29,138 nucleotides of DNA from Deltaproteobacteria bacterium (GTDB lineage Bacteria; Desulfobacterota; Desulfobacteria; Desulfobacterales; JAUVKB01): assembly GCA_030596405.1 (NCBI GenBank), contig JAUVKB010000004.1:1-29138 (forward strand), read 5' to 3'. Of the stretch, positions 1-8,006 are shown in pieces. The position numbers and the translations under genes were made by a program. A model generated the notes under the pieces. That model was given only the letters and a program-made list of their open reading frames with translations, was not told the origin of the DNA and did not search any database. Every line of letters begins with the position of its first letter. Position 1 is the stretch's first letter.

Positions 1-805
1 CAAGTTTCCGTATAGCTTCCTGTTGTAGTTTACTTGTAATAAAGGGAGGCAAGGGGTTTCTTTTTACGGTTTTTTTAACAACTTTCTCCACGACCAGATC
101 GACCCCGGACAATTCATCCAAAATTGTATTGCTTGCCTTTTCATCGGGGATTTTAATTTTTTTTCCGTTCTTTTTTGCAAGTTTTGCCGTAAACGGGGGG
201 GGTGAATCGCCCGCAAGAAAGGCGGTAATCGACCAGTATTCTTCAGCCTCAAACGCAAAAATAGCCCTTTCTCTGTCGCAGATTATTCTTACGGCAACAG
301 ATTGTACACGCCCTGCGCTTAGTCCTCCTTTGACTTTGCGCCACAGCAGAGGAGAAATCTGATATCCGACAAGCCTGTCAAGCATCCTGCGGGCTTGCTG
401 TGCCTCATATTTTTCTTTATGCAGAGTATCGGGTGCAGCCATAGCCTCGATAATGGCGTTGTTCGTCAGTTCATGAAATAAAACTCTATAAAATTTCCTC
501 CCCTTTTTTTTCAGAATTTCCGCGGGGTGCCATGCAATGGCCTCACCCTCCCTGTCGGGGTCAGGCGCAAGGTAGATCTCATCAGCATCACCGGCAGCCT
601 TTTTTAAAGAGGTTATAATTTTTTGTTTGCCTGAGATATTCGTATATTTCGGCTTAAAACCGTCTTCAATATCGATGCCTATTTCCTTTGCGGGAAGATC
701 TTTAATATGCCCCATCGTGGCGGCGACATTATAACCTTTGCCCAGATATTTTTTTATGGTTCTTACTTTTGTCGGCGATTCGACAACAACAAGTGGTTTG
801 TTCAC
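1..805 (-). CDS. topA: DNA topoisomerase I, N-terminal part (truncated by window edge)
   Basis: Type IA topoisomerase that relaxes negatively supercoiled DNA by single-strand passage. About 268 residues are visible, and the reading frame is open to the left edge. The chain opens with the TOPRIM strand (PLVVVESPTKVRTI), followed by GHIKDLP, the metal-binding acidic motif PDPDREGEAIAW, FHELT, and the conserved QQARRMLDRLVGYQISPLL and GLSAGRVQSVAVR segments. The catalytic tyrosine lies further on, outside the window. The start is a GTG at 803-805 with a GGAG Shine-Dalgarno just upstream. It follows dprA by 25 bp on the same strand, which suggests a dprA-topA unit. The family assignment is secure. 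Only length and C-terminal zinc fingers cannot be judged. Confidence 0.96.
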   Translation of the reverse strand, partial: MNKPLVVVESPTKVRTIKKYLGKGYNVAATMGHIKDLPAKEIGIDIEDGFKPKYTNISGKQKIITSLKKAAGDADEIYLAPDPDREGEAIAWHPAEILKKKGRKFYRVLFHELTNNAIIEAMAAPDTLHKEKYEAQQARRMLDRLVGYQISPLLWRKVKGGLSAGRVQSVAVRIICDRERAIFAFEAEEYWSITAFLAGDSPPPFTAKLAKKNGKKIKIPDEKASNTILDELSGVDLVVEKVVKKTVKRNPLPPFITSKLQQEAIRKL

Positions 806-830
806 AACTTCTCCTTGTTCAATATATCTT

Positions 831-1952
831 TTACAAGCCGTTATTTTTAACTTCTTTTGAAAAAAATTTTCCAGGGGATTGCTGTATGCTTCCCTTTAAT
901 TCAAGTGTAAGCAGTATGCCGGAAAGCTTTCCCGGTTCAATGGAAGTTTTCCGGGCAAGATCGTCTATATGGACTGGATATGGGCCAAGCGCATTAAACA
1001 CCAGCAATTCGTCCGGCTCAAGAGACAAAGAACCGTTTGTCGATACTTTCGGTTTTGTGCCGTCTGTTTCAAAATCAAATCCGATTAAATTCGAAAACTC
1101 TTCAACAATGTCCCGGGCATGCTCAACCAGTTTGGCTCCCTGTTTAATAAGGCTGTGTGTGCCGGCGCTTTTAAACGAATTGATACTCCCGGGCACGGCA
1201 AACACCTCTCTGTTCTGCTCTGCTGCAAGACGTGCCGTAATGAGTGACCCGCTCTTTTTTGCTGCTTCGACAATAACGGTTCCTATTGATATCCCGCTGA
1301 TTATCCTGTTTCGTATGGGGAAATTATGGGCTTCGGGTTCCGCCATAAGGGGAAATTCCGAAATAACAGCGCCGTTTACGGCAATTTTATGGAAAAGCCC
1401 CAAATTTTCAGAAGGATAAACTTTTTCCAAACCGCTTCCGAGCACGGCTATTGTCTTACCTTTACCCATTAACGCACCCGTATGGGCGGCTGTATCAACC
1501 CCCCTTGCCATACCGCTTGCTATTGTGAATTTAAGGGATGCCAGATCTGTACACAACCGCTTAGTTGTGGCTATCCCATACCGTGTTGCATTCCTGGAAC
1601 CTACAACGGCAATGTTTGTTATGGAATTGTCAAGGTTTCCGTATACATATAAAAATGGCGGGGGATCAGGTATCTGATGCAAAAGTGCGGGATAAGACGG
1701 GTCCGACATGGTTACAATTTTGTAACCTCTTTCCATTACAAGATCGAGTTCTTTTTTTGCCCATTGAGGAATTTCCCTTTTCCTTATTGCGGAAATAACA
1801 CGAGGCGACACTCCGCTTATCTGTATAAGATTTTCATTTGATGCATTGAAAACCGATTCAGGAGACTTAAAACGATCAATAAGCCGCTTAAAAAGATAAT
1901 TCCCTACTCCGGGGACATTTTTCAAGGCAAACCATGATAAAATATCTTCCAT
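831..1952 (-). CDS. dprA: DNA processing protein DprA/Smf
   Basis: Rossmann-fold protein of 373 residues. In transformable bacteria DprA binds incoming single-stranded DNA and loads RecA. In this type of organism the role is less certain. A helix-hairpin-helix-like N-terminus (KNVPGVGNYLFKRL, residues 11-24, and ISGVSPRV) precedes the Rossmann core. The core has GSRNATRYG (118-126), ASGMARGVDTAAHTGAL and IAVLGSGLEKVYP. A winged-helix DprA C-terminal domain (DELLVFNALGPYPVHIDDLA onward) ends the chain. The ATG at 1950-1952 lies 14 bp after the secF stop, and topA follows 25 bp downstream, so the gene probably belongs to a secF-dprA-topA readthrough unit. Full length for the family, with no odd features. 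Confidence 0.96.
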   Translation of the reverse strand: MEDILSWFALKNVPGVGNYLFKRLIDRFKSPESVFNASNENLIQISGVSPRVISAIRKREIPQWAKKELDLVMERGYKIVTMSDPSYPALLHQIPDPPPFLYVYGNLDNSITNIAVVGSRNATRYGIATTKRLCTDLASLKFTIASGMARGVDTAAHTGALMGKGKTIAVLGSGLEKVYPSENLGLFHKIAVNGAVISEFPLMAEPEAHNFPIRNRIISGISIGTVIVEAAKKSGSLITARLAAEQNREVFAVPGSINSFKSAGTHSLIKQGAKLVEHARDIVEEFSNLIGFDFETDGTKPKVSTNGSLSLEPDELLVFNALGPYPVHIDDLARKTSIEPGKLSGILLTLELKGSIQQSPGKFFSKEVKNNGL

Positions 1953-1966
1953 TTATAGATTTTATC

Positions 1967-3007
1967 TTATCTGTTCTTTCTTCGTTCCTGCCAGGCAATG
2001 AGTATGGGGCTTGCAACATATATTGAAGAATACGTTCCTATAATTATGCCGACAATCAAGGCAAAGGCAAAATCGTGGATGATTCCTCCCCCTAAAACAA
2101 ACAGTGAAATCACAACGACAAGGGTTGTCAAAGAGGTCAGCAAGGTGCGGCTGATCGTTTCATTTATACTTTTATTTATTATAATTTCCAGAGGGTTTTT
2201 ATGATATTTTCTTAAATTTTCACGAATGCGGTCAAAAACAATTATTGTATCATTCAATGAATATCCGATGATTGTTAAAAGAGCGGCAATAATCGGCAGT
2301 GTAAACTCCTTGTCAAAGAGCGAAAAAATGCCGACGGTAATTATAACGTCATGTATCAGGGCCACTATAGCGCCCATTGCGTATTTCAGATTAAGAAACC
2401 AGAATAGAACAAGGGTGACAACCATCGCCGCTGCAATAAGAAAGGGGATGCTGACATTAAAAATAGAGAAAAAATAGACGGCGCCCATGAGAGCCGCGGC
2501 CATAACACCGCTCAATATCCACTTTAATTCAAATCGGCCGGAGATATATATTGTGATAAACAGCAGGGCATAAAACATGGCAAACAGGGCTTTTTGCCGC
2601 AAGTCTTTGCCCACCTGAGGGCCTACCATTTCAATACGGCGGATCTCCACCGGAATTCCGGCAGCGGACCTTAATGCCCTTTTCACTTTACTGGAAAATC
2701 CTTCTGAAGTCATAACTGATTTATCCGTCCGTATAAGATATTCGTTTTCCTTTAAATCCCCGAAAAGCTGAACTGATGATTTGCCAAGCCCTATGGTATG
2801 AAGGCCTGATTTGATATCATCTATGCCGACAGGAGATGAAAACTTTACCTGAATCAATGTCCCGCCGGCAAAATCGATCCCGTATTTAGGCCCCTTATGT
2901 ATAGCAAGTGTAATAATACTGGCAAGAATCATTGCAACGGATATATAAAAAGCAACCTTTCTTTTACCGATAAAATCTATGTTTATGCCGGGTTTTATAA
3001 ATTGCAT
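1967..3007 (-). CDS. secF: Protein translocase subunit SecF
   Basis: Inner-membrane RND-type subunit that works with SecD and YajC to drive the late stages of Sec-dependent export using the proton motive force. At 346 residues it has an N-terminal membrane segment (about 16-36), the periplasmic P1 domain with the family motif KYGIDFAGGTLIQVKF (about 42-57), and a cluster of five hydrophobic helices in the second half. The conserved GYSLNDTIIVFDRIREN stretch belongs to the SecF signature. ATG start with AAGGAA about 10 bases upstream. It lies 37 bp after secD, the usual order. Confidence 0.97.
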   Translation of the reverse strand: MQFIKPGINIDFIGKRKVAFYISVAMILASIITLAIHKGPKYGIDFAGGTLIQVKFSSPVGIDDIKSGLHTIGLGKSSVQLFGDLKENEYLIRTDKSVMTSEGFSSKVKRALRSAAGIPVEIRRIEMVGPQVGKDLRQKALFAMFYALLFITIYISGRFELKWILSGVMAAALMGAVYFFSIFNVSIPFLIAAAMVVTLVLFWFLNLKYAMGAIVALIHDVIITVGIFSLFDKEFTLPIIAALLTIIGYSLNDTIIVFDRIRENLRKYHKNPLEIIINKSINETISRTLLTSLTTLVVVISLFVLGGGIIHDFAFALIVGIIIGTYSSIYVASPILIAWQERRKNR

Positions 3008-3044
3008 GTATATGTTCCTTGTTTTTTCAGTCTATTAACTGAAA

Positions 3045-4616
3045 TTAAATACTTAAACTCTTAATTTTCCTGTTTATGAGCAGATAATCGAATACAAGAC
3101 GCGTCACAATAAGCGCCGTAAAAAGGCTGGCTATTACGCCCAGGCTCAAAGTTACGGCAAATCCTTTGACGGGACCTGTACCAAACTGAAAGAGGACAAG
3201 CGCCGCAATAAGTGTTGTGACATTAGCGTCAAGAATGGTGAGCGTTGCCCTGGTATAGCCGGCATCCACGGCGGCTCGCGGGCTTTTGCCGAGACTTGTC
3301 TCTTCCCTGATCCGTTCAAATATAAGGACATTGGCGTCAACTGCCATGCCTATGGTAAGAATAATCCCCGCGATGCCCGGAAGTGTGAGAGTGGCCTGAA
3401 ATGCAGCCAATCCCCCGGCTATCAGGATCATATTTAAAATCAGTGCAAAATCGGCTATAACTCCTGACCCCTTATAATAGATAATCATAAACAAAACGAC
3501 CAGAATACCGCCGATACACATGGAAAAAATCCCTTTTTTTATGGAATCTGCTCCAAGAGAAGGACCTACTGTACGTTCTTCTATGACCTTAACCGGTGCA
3601 GGCAGAGCTCCGGCACGAAGAATAATGGCAAGATCGTGAGCTTGCTCTGCTGTAAAACTTCCCGTAATACGGGCTGATCCGCCGGCAATCTTTTCCTGTA
3701 TAACCGGGGCTGAATAGACTCTGTTATCCAAAACAATTGCAAGACGTTTTTTTACATTCTTTTCGGTAATTTTTTCAAAAATCCTGGCTCCTTTTTTATC
3801 GAAATCAATGGAAACATAAGGTTCATTATACTGGGAATCGATCTGAACCCTTGCGTCGGTAAGATAGGCGCCTGTTAAGAGAGTCCGTTTTTTTATAAGA
3901 TAGGGTGTCTTTACGGCGCGTTGTGTTTCAAGGTTTTCTTTAACCTGATAGAGTACCTCGCTTCCAGGGGGAACATCGCCTTTAAGCGCTGTATCAAGAT
4001 CATGGGCATCATCTAGCAGCTTGAACTCTAAAAGAGCGGTTTTTCCTATAAGATCCTTGGCCCTGTCGACGTCCTTGACGCCGGGAAGTTGTATGAGTAT
4101 CCGTTTTTCACCCTGACGGCGTATATCAGGTTCACTTACGCCGAACTGGTCAATACGGTTTCTTATAGTTTCAATCGCCTGTTCGGTTGCCAGTTTTTTG
4201 ATATGTTCAGCCTGTTTGTCCGGAAAATCTATAACTATGGTAAAAATTTTGTTATCCACCGATTTTGAAAGCACCCGCAGTTCCTTAAATTCTTTGTCGA
4301 GCAGGCTCTCAAAACTATCAATATTGTTTTCCGGAATTTTGACGGACATTCTGTCTTTAATCCGATCTATGCTTACATGCCTGATATGTTCTTTTCTGAG
4401 GATGTCCCGGAGTTCGTGGGCTATACGTTCGACAGTTCCCTCGACCGCCTTTTCCGTCTCAACTTCCAGGGCCAGATGCATGCCGCCCTGAAGATCAAGC
4501 CCCAGGTTTATTTTTTTGTGCGGCCACAAACCGGGTTTGATTGTGGGAAGAATATAGATAACTGCAGCGATAATAATCGCAAGTACTAACACCAATCTCC
4601 TTGAAAGATTTTTCAA
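3045..4616 (-). CDS. secD: Protein translocase subunit SecD
   Basis: Partner of SecF in the inner membrane; it binds translocating polypeptides on the periplasmic side. 523 residues: an N-terminal membrane segment (about 7-26), the signature NLGLDLQGGMHLALEVE (about 37-53), and a large periplasmic domain with RNRIDQFGVSEPDI. A five-helix RND membrane domain includes MAVDANVLIFERIREE. The start is TTG at 4614-4616 with a purine-rich GGAACGGAG just upstream. No better ATG exists, because the membrane segment begins within ten residues. A 131-bp gap separates it from yajC and contains a perfect 20-bp tandem duplication. Confidence 0.97.
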   Translation of the reverse strand: MKNLSRRLVLVLAIIIAAVIYILPTIKPGLWPHKKINLGLDLQGGMHLALEVETEKAVEGTVERIAHELRDILRKEHIRHVSIDRIKDRMSVKIPENNIDSFESLLDKEFKELRVLSKSVDNKIFTIVIDFPDKQAEHIKKLATEQAIETIRNRIDQFGVSEPDIRRQGEKRILIQLPGVKDVDRAKDLIGKTALLEFKLLDDAHDLDTALKGDVPPGSEVLYQVKENLETQRAVKTPYLIKKRTLLTGAYLTDARVQIDSQYNEPYVSIDFDKKGARIFEKITEKNVKKRLAIVLDNRVYSAPVIQEKIAGGSARITGSFTAEQAHDLAIILRAGALPAPVKVIEERTVGPSLGADSIKKGIFSMCIGGILVVLFMIIYYKGSGVIADFALILNMILIAGGLAAFQATLTLPGIAGIILTIGMAVDANVLIFERIREETSLGKSPRAAVDAGYTRATLTILDANVTTLIAALVLFQFGTGPVKGFAVTLSLGVIASLFTALIVTRLVFDYLLINRKIKSLSI

Positions 4617-4649
4617 CGCTCCGTTCCTTCCAAAAAATTATTCAACCGG

Positions 4650-4689
4650 TATATAAATAAACACGCAACTATATAAATAAACACGCAAC
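4650..4689. repeat. Perfect 20-bp tandem duplication between yajC and secD
   Basis: Two head-to-tail identical 20-bp copies (4650-4669 and 4670-4689), each beginning TATATAAATAAA and ending CACGCAAC. The pair is flanked on both sides by CAACCGG (4643-4649 and 4686-4692). It lies in the non-coding gap between yajC and secD, so it would be transcribed in the leader of secD if the genes are cotranscribed. Function unknown. Confidence 0.9.
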
Positions 4690-4747
4690 CGGCCGATTTA
4701 TATTAACAGCTCAATTTTTTTTAAAAACCCCAAAAATAATATATATA

Positions 4748-5062
4748 CTATGAGGACTGAATAAGGGCGGCTACGCTTGCGCGATTGACCTTCACACGTG
4801 TTTTTTCTGCAATTTCAACCGTTATAACGGACTCATCTACAGATGTAATTCGGCCATGGATGCCGCCGCCTATTACAACGCGGTCTCCCTTTTGCAGCTT
4901 GTCAATCATTTTACGATGTTCTTTCTGTTTTTTCTGCTGAGGCCGTATAAGCAGAAAATAGAAGATAACGAACATGATAATAAGTGGAACAAATGCGGAG
5001 AACCCGCCTCCCCCCTGTCCCGCTGCCCCGCTTTGACCCATTGCATAAGCGATACCAATCAA
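4748..5062 (-). CDS. yajC: Preprotein translocase subunit YajC
   Basis: Small single-span membrane protein of the SecDF-YajC complex. The 104 residues show a Gly-rich N-terminus (GQGGGG), one strong membrane helix ending in the family motif FYFLLIRPQQKKQKEHRKM (about 36-54), and a cytoplasmic SH3-like domain with GDRVVIGGGIHGRI and VTVEIAEKTRVKV. A TTG at 5060-5062 is taken as the start because AAGGGGG sits about 8 bases upstream. The first in-frame ATG would cut residues 1-7 only. It precedes secD and secF in the same direction, the standard arrangement. Confidence 0.95.
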   Translation of the reverse strand: MIGIAYAMGQSGAAGQGGGGFSAFVPLIIMFVIFYFLLIRPQQKKQKEHRKMIDKLQKGDRVVIGGGIHGRITSVDESVITVEIAEKTRVKVNRASVAALIQSS

Positions 5063-5092
5063 AATATAGTCCCCCTTTTTTGTAATTTCCTG

Positions 5093-5767
5093 TTAAATAT
5101 TTCCCCACACCATTTCAGCAGAACCGAGCACACTGGTAATGATGAGTTTGACCGATGTTCCTTTTTTATCAATCAAGGCGTTATCCCCTTTCTTTAAATT
5201 GACGGGAAACCTCACAAAATAAACAGATTTCCATGGAGTAATGTAAGGATAGAAGTGCCGGCACAGAGCATCGGCTTTTTTTATTTTTCTGATTTCAAGA
5301 GGTTCTATCCGCTTGTTTTCGCCGATGGCCAGATAAATTTTCCATATAGATTTTTTTTTATTTAAATCGTTCCATGACTTGTCCGGCACATAAACACCCA
5401 TTACAAAATCGTTGTATGCGGTTGCGGCGTTTTTCTGGTCTTTTAACAGCGCTTCCTTATCTTTTCCGGCAAGCTTGTAAATTCTGCAGTATTCGTCTGT
5501 ATAGGCGTTTCTGAACCGCAATGATTTAAAGGTGGCTGAAACGATAAATTTAAGTTCAAAACCCGTGTAAGAACGCGCATCCCTGGTCCACTCCTCAAGC
5601 GCTGCCGGATAAGCGCTATTTTGGTATGGATCTTCCGATTTTTTAAAACGTTCAATCAGTTCAGAGCCTTTACAGCCATGAAAAACAACTACAAGCGCCA
5701 TGCACAACAGCGCCATAGAAGCCGGTTTTAACCCTGAACGTATTGAATAAATTTTAGAGATGGTCAT
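5093..5767 (-). CDS. Putative lipoprotein of unknown function
   Basis: I do not recognise the family. From the ATG at 5765-5767 the protein has 224 residues. It starts with a lysine/arginine-containing n-region, then a hydrophobic stretch (MALLCMALVVV) and a lipobox-like VFHGC at about residues 26-30, which suggests lipidation and a periplasmic location. The mature part is charged, with several Tyr and Trp, and ends in a predicted beta-rich segment (GDNALIDKKGTSVKLIITS). The frame stays open to an ATG at 5839, but that start would overlap purB by 32 bp and put 24 extra residues before the signal sequence, so the later ATG is preferred. It sits between purB and yajC. Confidence 0.75.
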   Translation of the reverse strand: MTISKIYSIRSGLKPASMALLCMALVVVFHGCKGSELIERFKKSEDPYQNSAYPAALEEWTRDARSYTGFELKFIVSATFKSLRFRNAYTDEYCRIYKLAGKDKEALLKDQKNAATAYNDFVMGVYVPDKSWNDLNKKKSIWKIYLAIGENKRIEPLEIRKIKKADALCRHFYPYITPWKSVYFVRFPVNLKKGDNALIDKKGTSVKLIITSVLGSAEMVWGNI

Positions 5768-5807
5768 TATGTATACTTTAGTTATAGATTTTTCGGTAAA
5801 ATATGCT

Positions 5808-7112
5808 TTAAGCCGCTTCTTTGCCGAATACCCGATCAAAAATGGCGCTGATATACTTTAAATGATAGCTTACGTCAAATATTTCTTCAATCTTTTCCCC
5901 GTCAAGATGGAGGCGGATATTTTCGTCTTTGAGAATCAGCTCTTTAAAATCCATTTTTTCGTCCCATACCCGCATGGCCTGGGTTTGAACCATTTTATAA
6001 GCATCTTCACGCGGCACACCGGATTCCGCAAGCGCCAGGAGTATCTGCTGTGAAAAGATCAGGCCGTTTAACATGTTCAGGTTTTCTTCCATCCTTTTGG
6101 GGTATACTGCCAGATTATTTATAATACCTGTCATCCTGTTTAGCATGTAATCTATCAAAATTGTGCTGTCCGGCGCGATAATCCTTTCTACAGAAGAATG
6201 GCTGATATCCCGTTCATGCCACAGGGGTATATTTTCCAGCGATGCCATGGCATTTGACCGTACTACCCGGGCAAGGCCGCAAAGGTTTTCAGATCCCACG
6301 GGATTTCTTTTATGCGGCATAGCTGAAGAACCTTTCTGGCCTTTTGAAAAATATTCCTCCGCTTCAAGGACCTCTGTTCTTTGCAAGTGCCGTACTTCAA
6401 GAGCAATTTTTTCAACAGTCGAGGCAATAATAGCCAAAACCGAGAAAAATTCCGCATATCTGTCCCTTTGAATAATCTGGGTTGAAGCAGGAGCAGGTTT
6501 TAGATCGAGCTTATCGCACACATACTTTTCAACACTGGGCGGAATATTGGCGAATGTGCCGACCGCCCCTGAAATTTGTCCAAAACTTATCGTCTCAACA
6601 GCGCGCTCCAACCTGTCCTTATTCCGGCGCATCTCATCATGCCAGACGCAAAGCTTGAGGCCGAAGGTGATCGGTTCCGCATGAATCCCGTGAGACCTGC
6701 CGACCATGACGGTATTTTTATGTTCAAAAGCCTTCTTTTTTATGACCGATAAAAAATTGTCGCAGTCTTGCAAAATAATTTTGCCGGCCTGCCTTAAAAG
6801 ATATGCCATGCTTGTATCGAGAATATCGGAAGATGTTATCCCCATGTGAATATATCTTGAGTCAGGCCCGACATATTCCGCAACATTTGTCAGAAAAGCG
6901 ATAACATCATGTTTTGTCTCAGCCTCGATCTCTTCGATCCTTTGGATGGAAAAGTCAGCTTTTTCCCGTATATTTACAACTGCATCTTCAGGGAGCTTTC
7001 CGATTTCCGCCATGGCTTCGCATGCCAGTATTTCGACTTTCAGCCATGTGCGATATTTATTTTCATCAGTCCAGATACTCCCCATTTCCTGTCTTGTATA
7101 TCGTCTTATCAT
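5808..7112 (-). CDS. purB: Adenylosuccinate lyase
   Basis: Cytosolic enzyme of purine synthesis. It cleaves SAICAR to AICAR and adenylosuccinate to AMP, releasing fumarate in both steps. At 434 residues it has the size of the Bacillus/Thermotoga type. Visible motifs are the N-terminal RYTRQEMGSIW, MGITSSDILDT and GRSHGIHAEPITFG, and the fumarase/lyase signature SSAMPHKRNP (about 262-271) carrying the mobile catalytic loop serine. The ATG at 7110-7112 begins directly with the conserved IRRYT. Only a weak Shine-Dalgarno is visible. It is flanked by the LysM-like gene upstream and the lipoprotein gene downstream, with no other purine genes here. Confidence 0.97.
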   Translation of the reverse strand: MIRRYTRQEMGSIWTDENKYRTWLKVEILACEAMAEIGKLPEDAVVNIREKADFSIQRIEEIEAETKHDVIAFLTNVAEYVGPDSRYIHMGITSSDILDTSMAYLLRQAGKIILQDCDNFLSVIKKKAFEHKNTVMVGRSHGIHAEPITFGLKLCVWHDEMRRNKDRLERAVETISFGQISGAVGTFANIPPSVEKYVCDKLDLKPAPASTQIIQRDRYAEFFSVLAIIASTVEKIALEVRHLQRTEVLEAEEYFSKGQKGSSAMPHKRNPVGSENLCGLARVVRSNAMASLENIPLWHERDISHSSVERIIAPDSTILIDYMLNRMTGIINNLAVYPKRMEENLNMLNGLIFSQQILLALAESGVPREDAYKMVQTQAMRVWDEKMDFKELILKDENIRLHLDGEKIEEIFDVSYHLKYISAIFDRVFGKEAA

Positions 7113-7184
7113 AATGTCCGAATATTTTTTTGTATTTTATTAGGGTTAAAATTTTTGCCGATTATTGTTTTACAATTATATTTA

Positions 7185-8006
7185 TTACTGCTCCGACGGC
7201 AACCATAGAGTTTCGCCGTCAAACTGGATGCGGTTTACATTATTGTAATCAATCTGATCTAAAAGCTTGAAAATCTGATCCATATTATAAACGACAATCT
7301 TATTCAATGGGCGGATCAGATTAATATCGGTATCGAGTCTGCGCTCCTTAATATTGTATATATAAACAATATCTTCAGAAAATTTCAAAAGCTTGCCTAC
7401 ACCGGAGCTAAGACCTCCCCTGTCCGGTTCGTCGGCAAGGGGAGAAAGAGAAACGCCCTTATGATCAAAATAACTTTTTAAAAACTTAAAGTGTATGTTC
7501 CAGATGTTGTCTCCCGGCTTGACCACATATATGCCGAACGTTTGCACCTTCTGTCTTGTCCCTGCGCAATCCGGCTCACTATCATGCCGACCTGCCTTGC
7601 CTATGTTTCCATCTAAAATATCATCTTCTATGATATCACCCCGTTTAAGGTGTATTTTCTTCGCAATTTCCTGCATGGAAACATTTGAATCGCCTATTTT
7701 AAGCAGTTCATCAGATTTGGCAATAAGATCAACTCCGCCTTCAATCCCGTATTCGGCCTTACGTTTTGCAGTTAACGCCTTTAGGCCTTTATCTGTGTCA
7801 AGCTTGTTGTAATCTATGACAGGCTGGAGTTTTACAGACATACGGGTTTTTTTTGCCGGGTCTTTAGAAACATGCCCGGTTTTCTGCTCCGGCCTAAGCC
7901 GTAAAAACACAAAAACCGTTATGACAAGCATAACGATTATTGCCATAATACCGACAAACTTAATCGACCCGGCAATCTTTTTATCGGTCATAGTTTTCAT
8001 CATCAT
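7185..8006 (-). CDS. Membrane-anchored protein with LysM-like domain
   Basis: 273 residues, function unknown. A short Lys-rich cytoplasmic N-terminus is followed by one membrane helix (about 13-36, GIMAIIVMLVITVFVFL). A charged linker leads to a LysM-like segment beginning YVVKPGDNIWNIH at about 160, with a second half around IVYIYNIKE. LysM folds usually bind peptidoglycan, so a periplasmic face and a cell-wall role are plausible but inferred. The C-terminus ends in RIQFDGETLWLPSEQ. Its first ATG overlaps the rng stop codon as TAATG, so translation is probably coupled to rng. The link to RNA turnover is unexplained. Confidence 0.75.
   Translation of the reverse strand: MMMKTMTDKKIAGSIKFVGIMAIIVMLVITVFVFLRLRPEQKTGHVSKDPAKKTRMSVKLQPVIDYNKLDTDKGLKALTAKRKAEYGIEGGVDLIAKSDELLKIGDSNVSMQEIAKKIHLKRGDIIEDDILDGNIGKAGRHDSEPDCAGTRQKVQTFGIYVVKPGDNIWNIHFKFLKSYFDHKGVSLSPLADEPDRGGLSSGVGKLLKFSEDIVYIYNIKERRLDTDINLIRPLNKIVVYNMDQIFKLLDQIDYNNVNRIQFDGETLWLPSEQ

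Noticed and set aside
769..1419. 216-codon plus-strand frame
   Set aside because: It lies antisense to dprA, which has full family motifs on the minus strand. Its composition looks like a shadow frame and it has no recognisable domain.
5768..5839. Longer start for the putative lipoprotein
   Set aside because: It would overlap purB and place 24 residues before the signal sequence.
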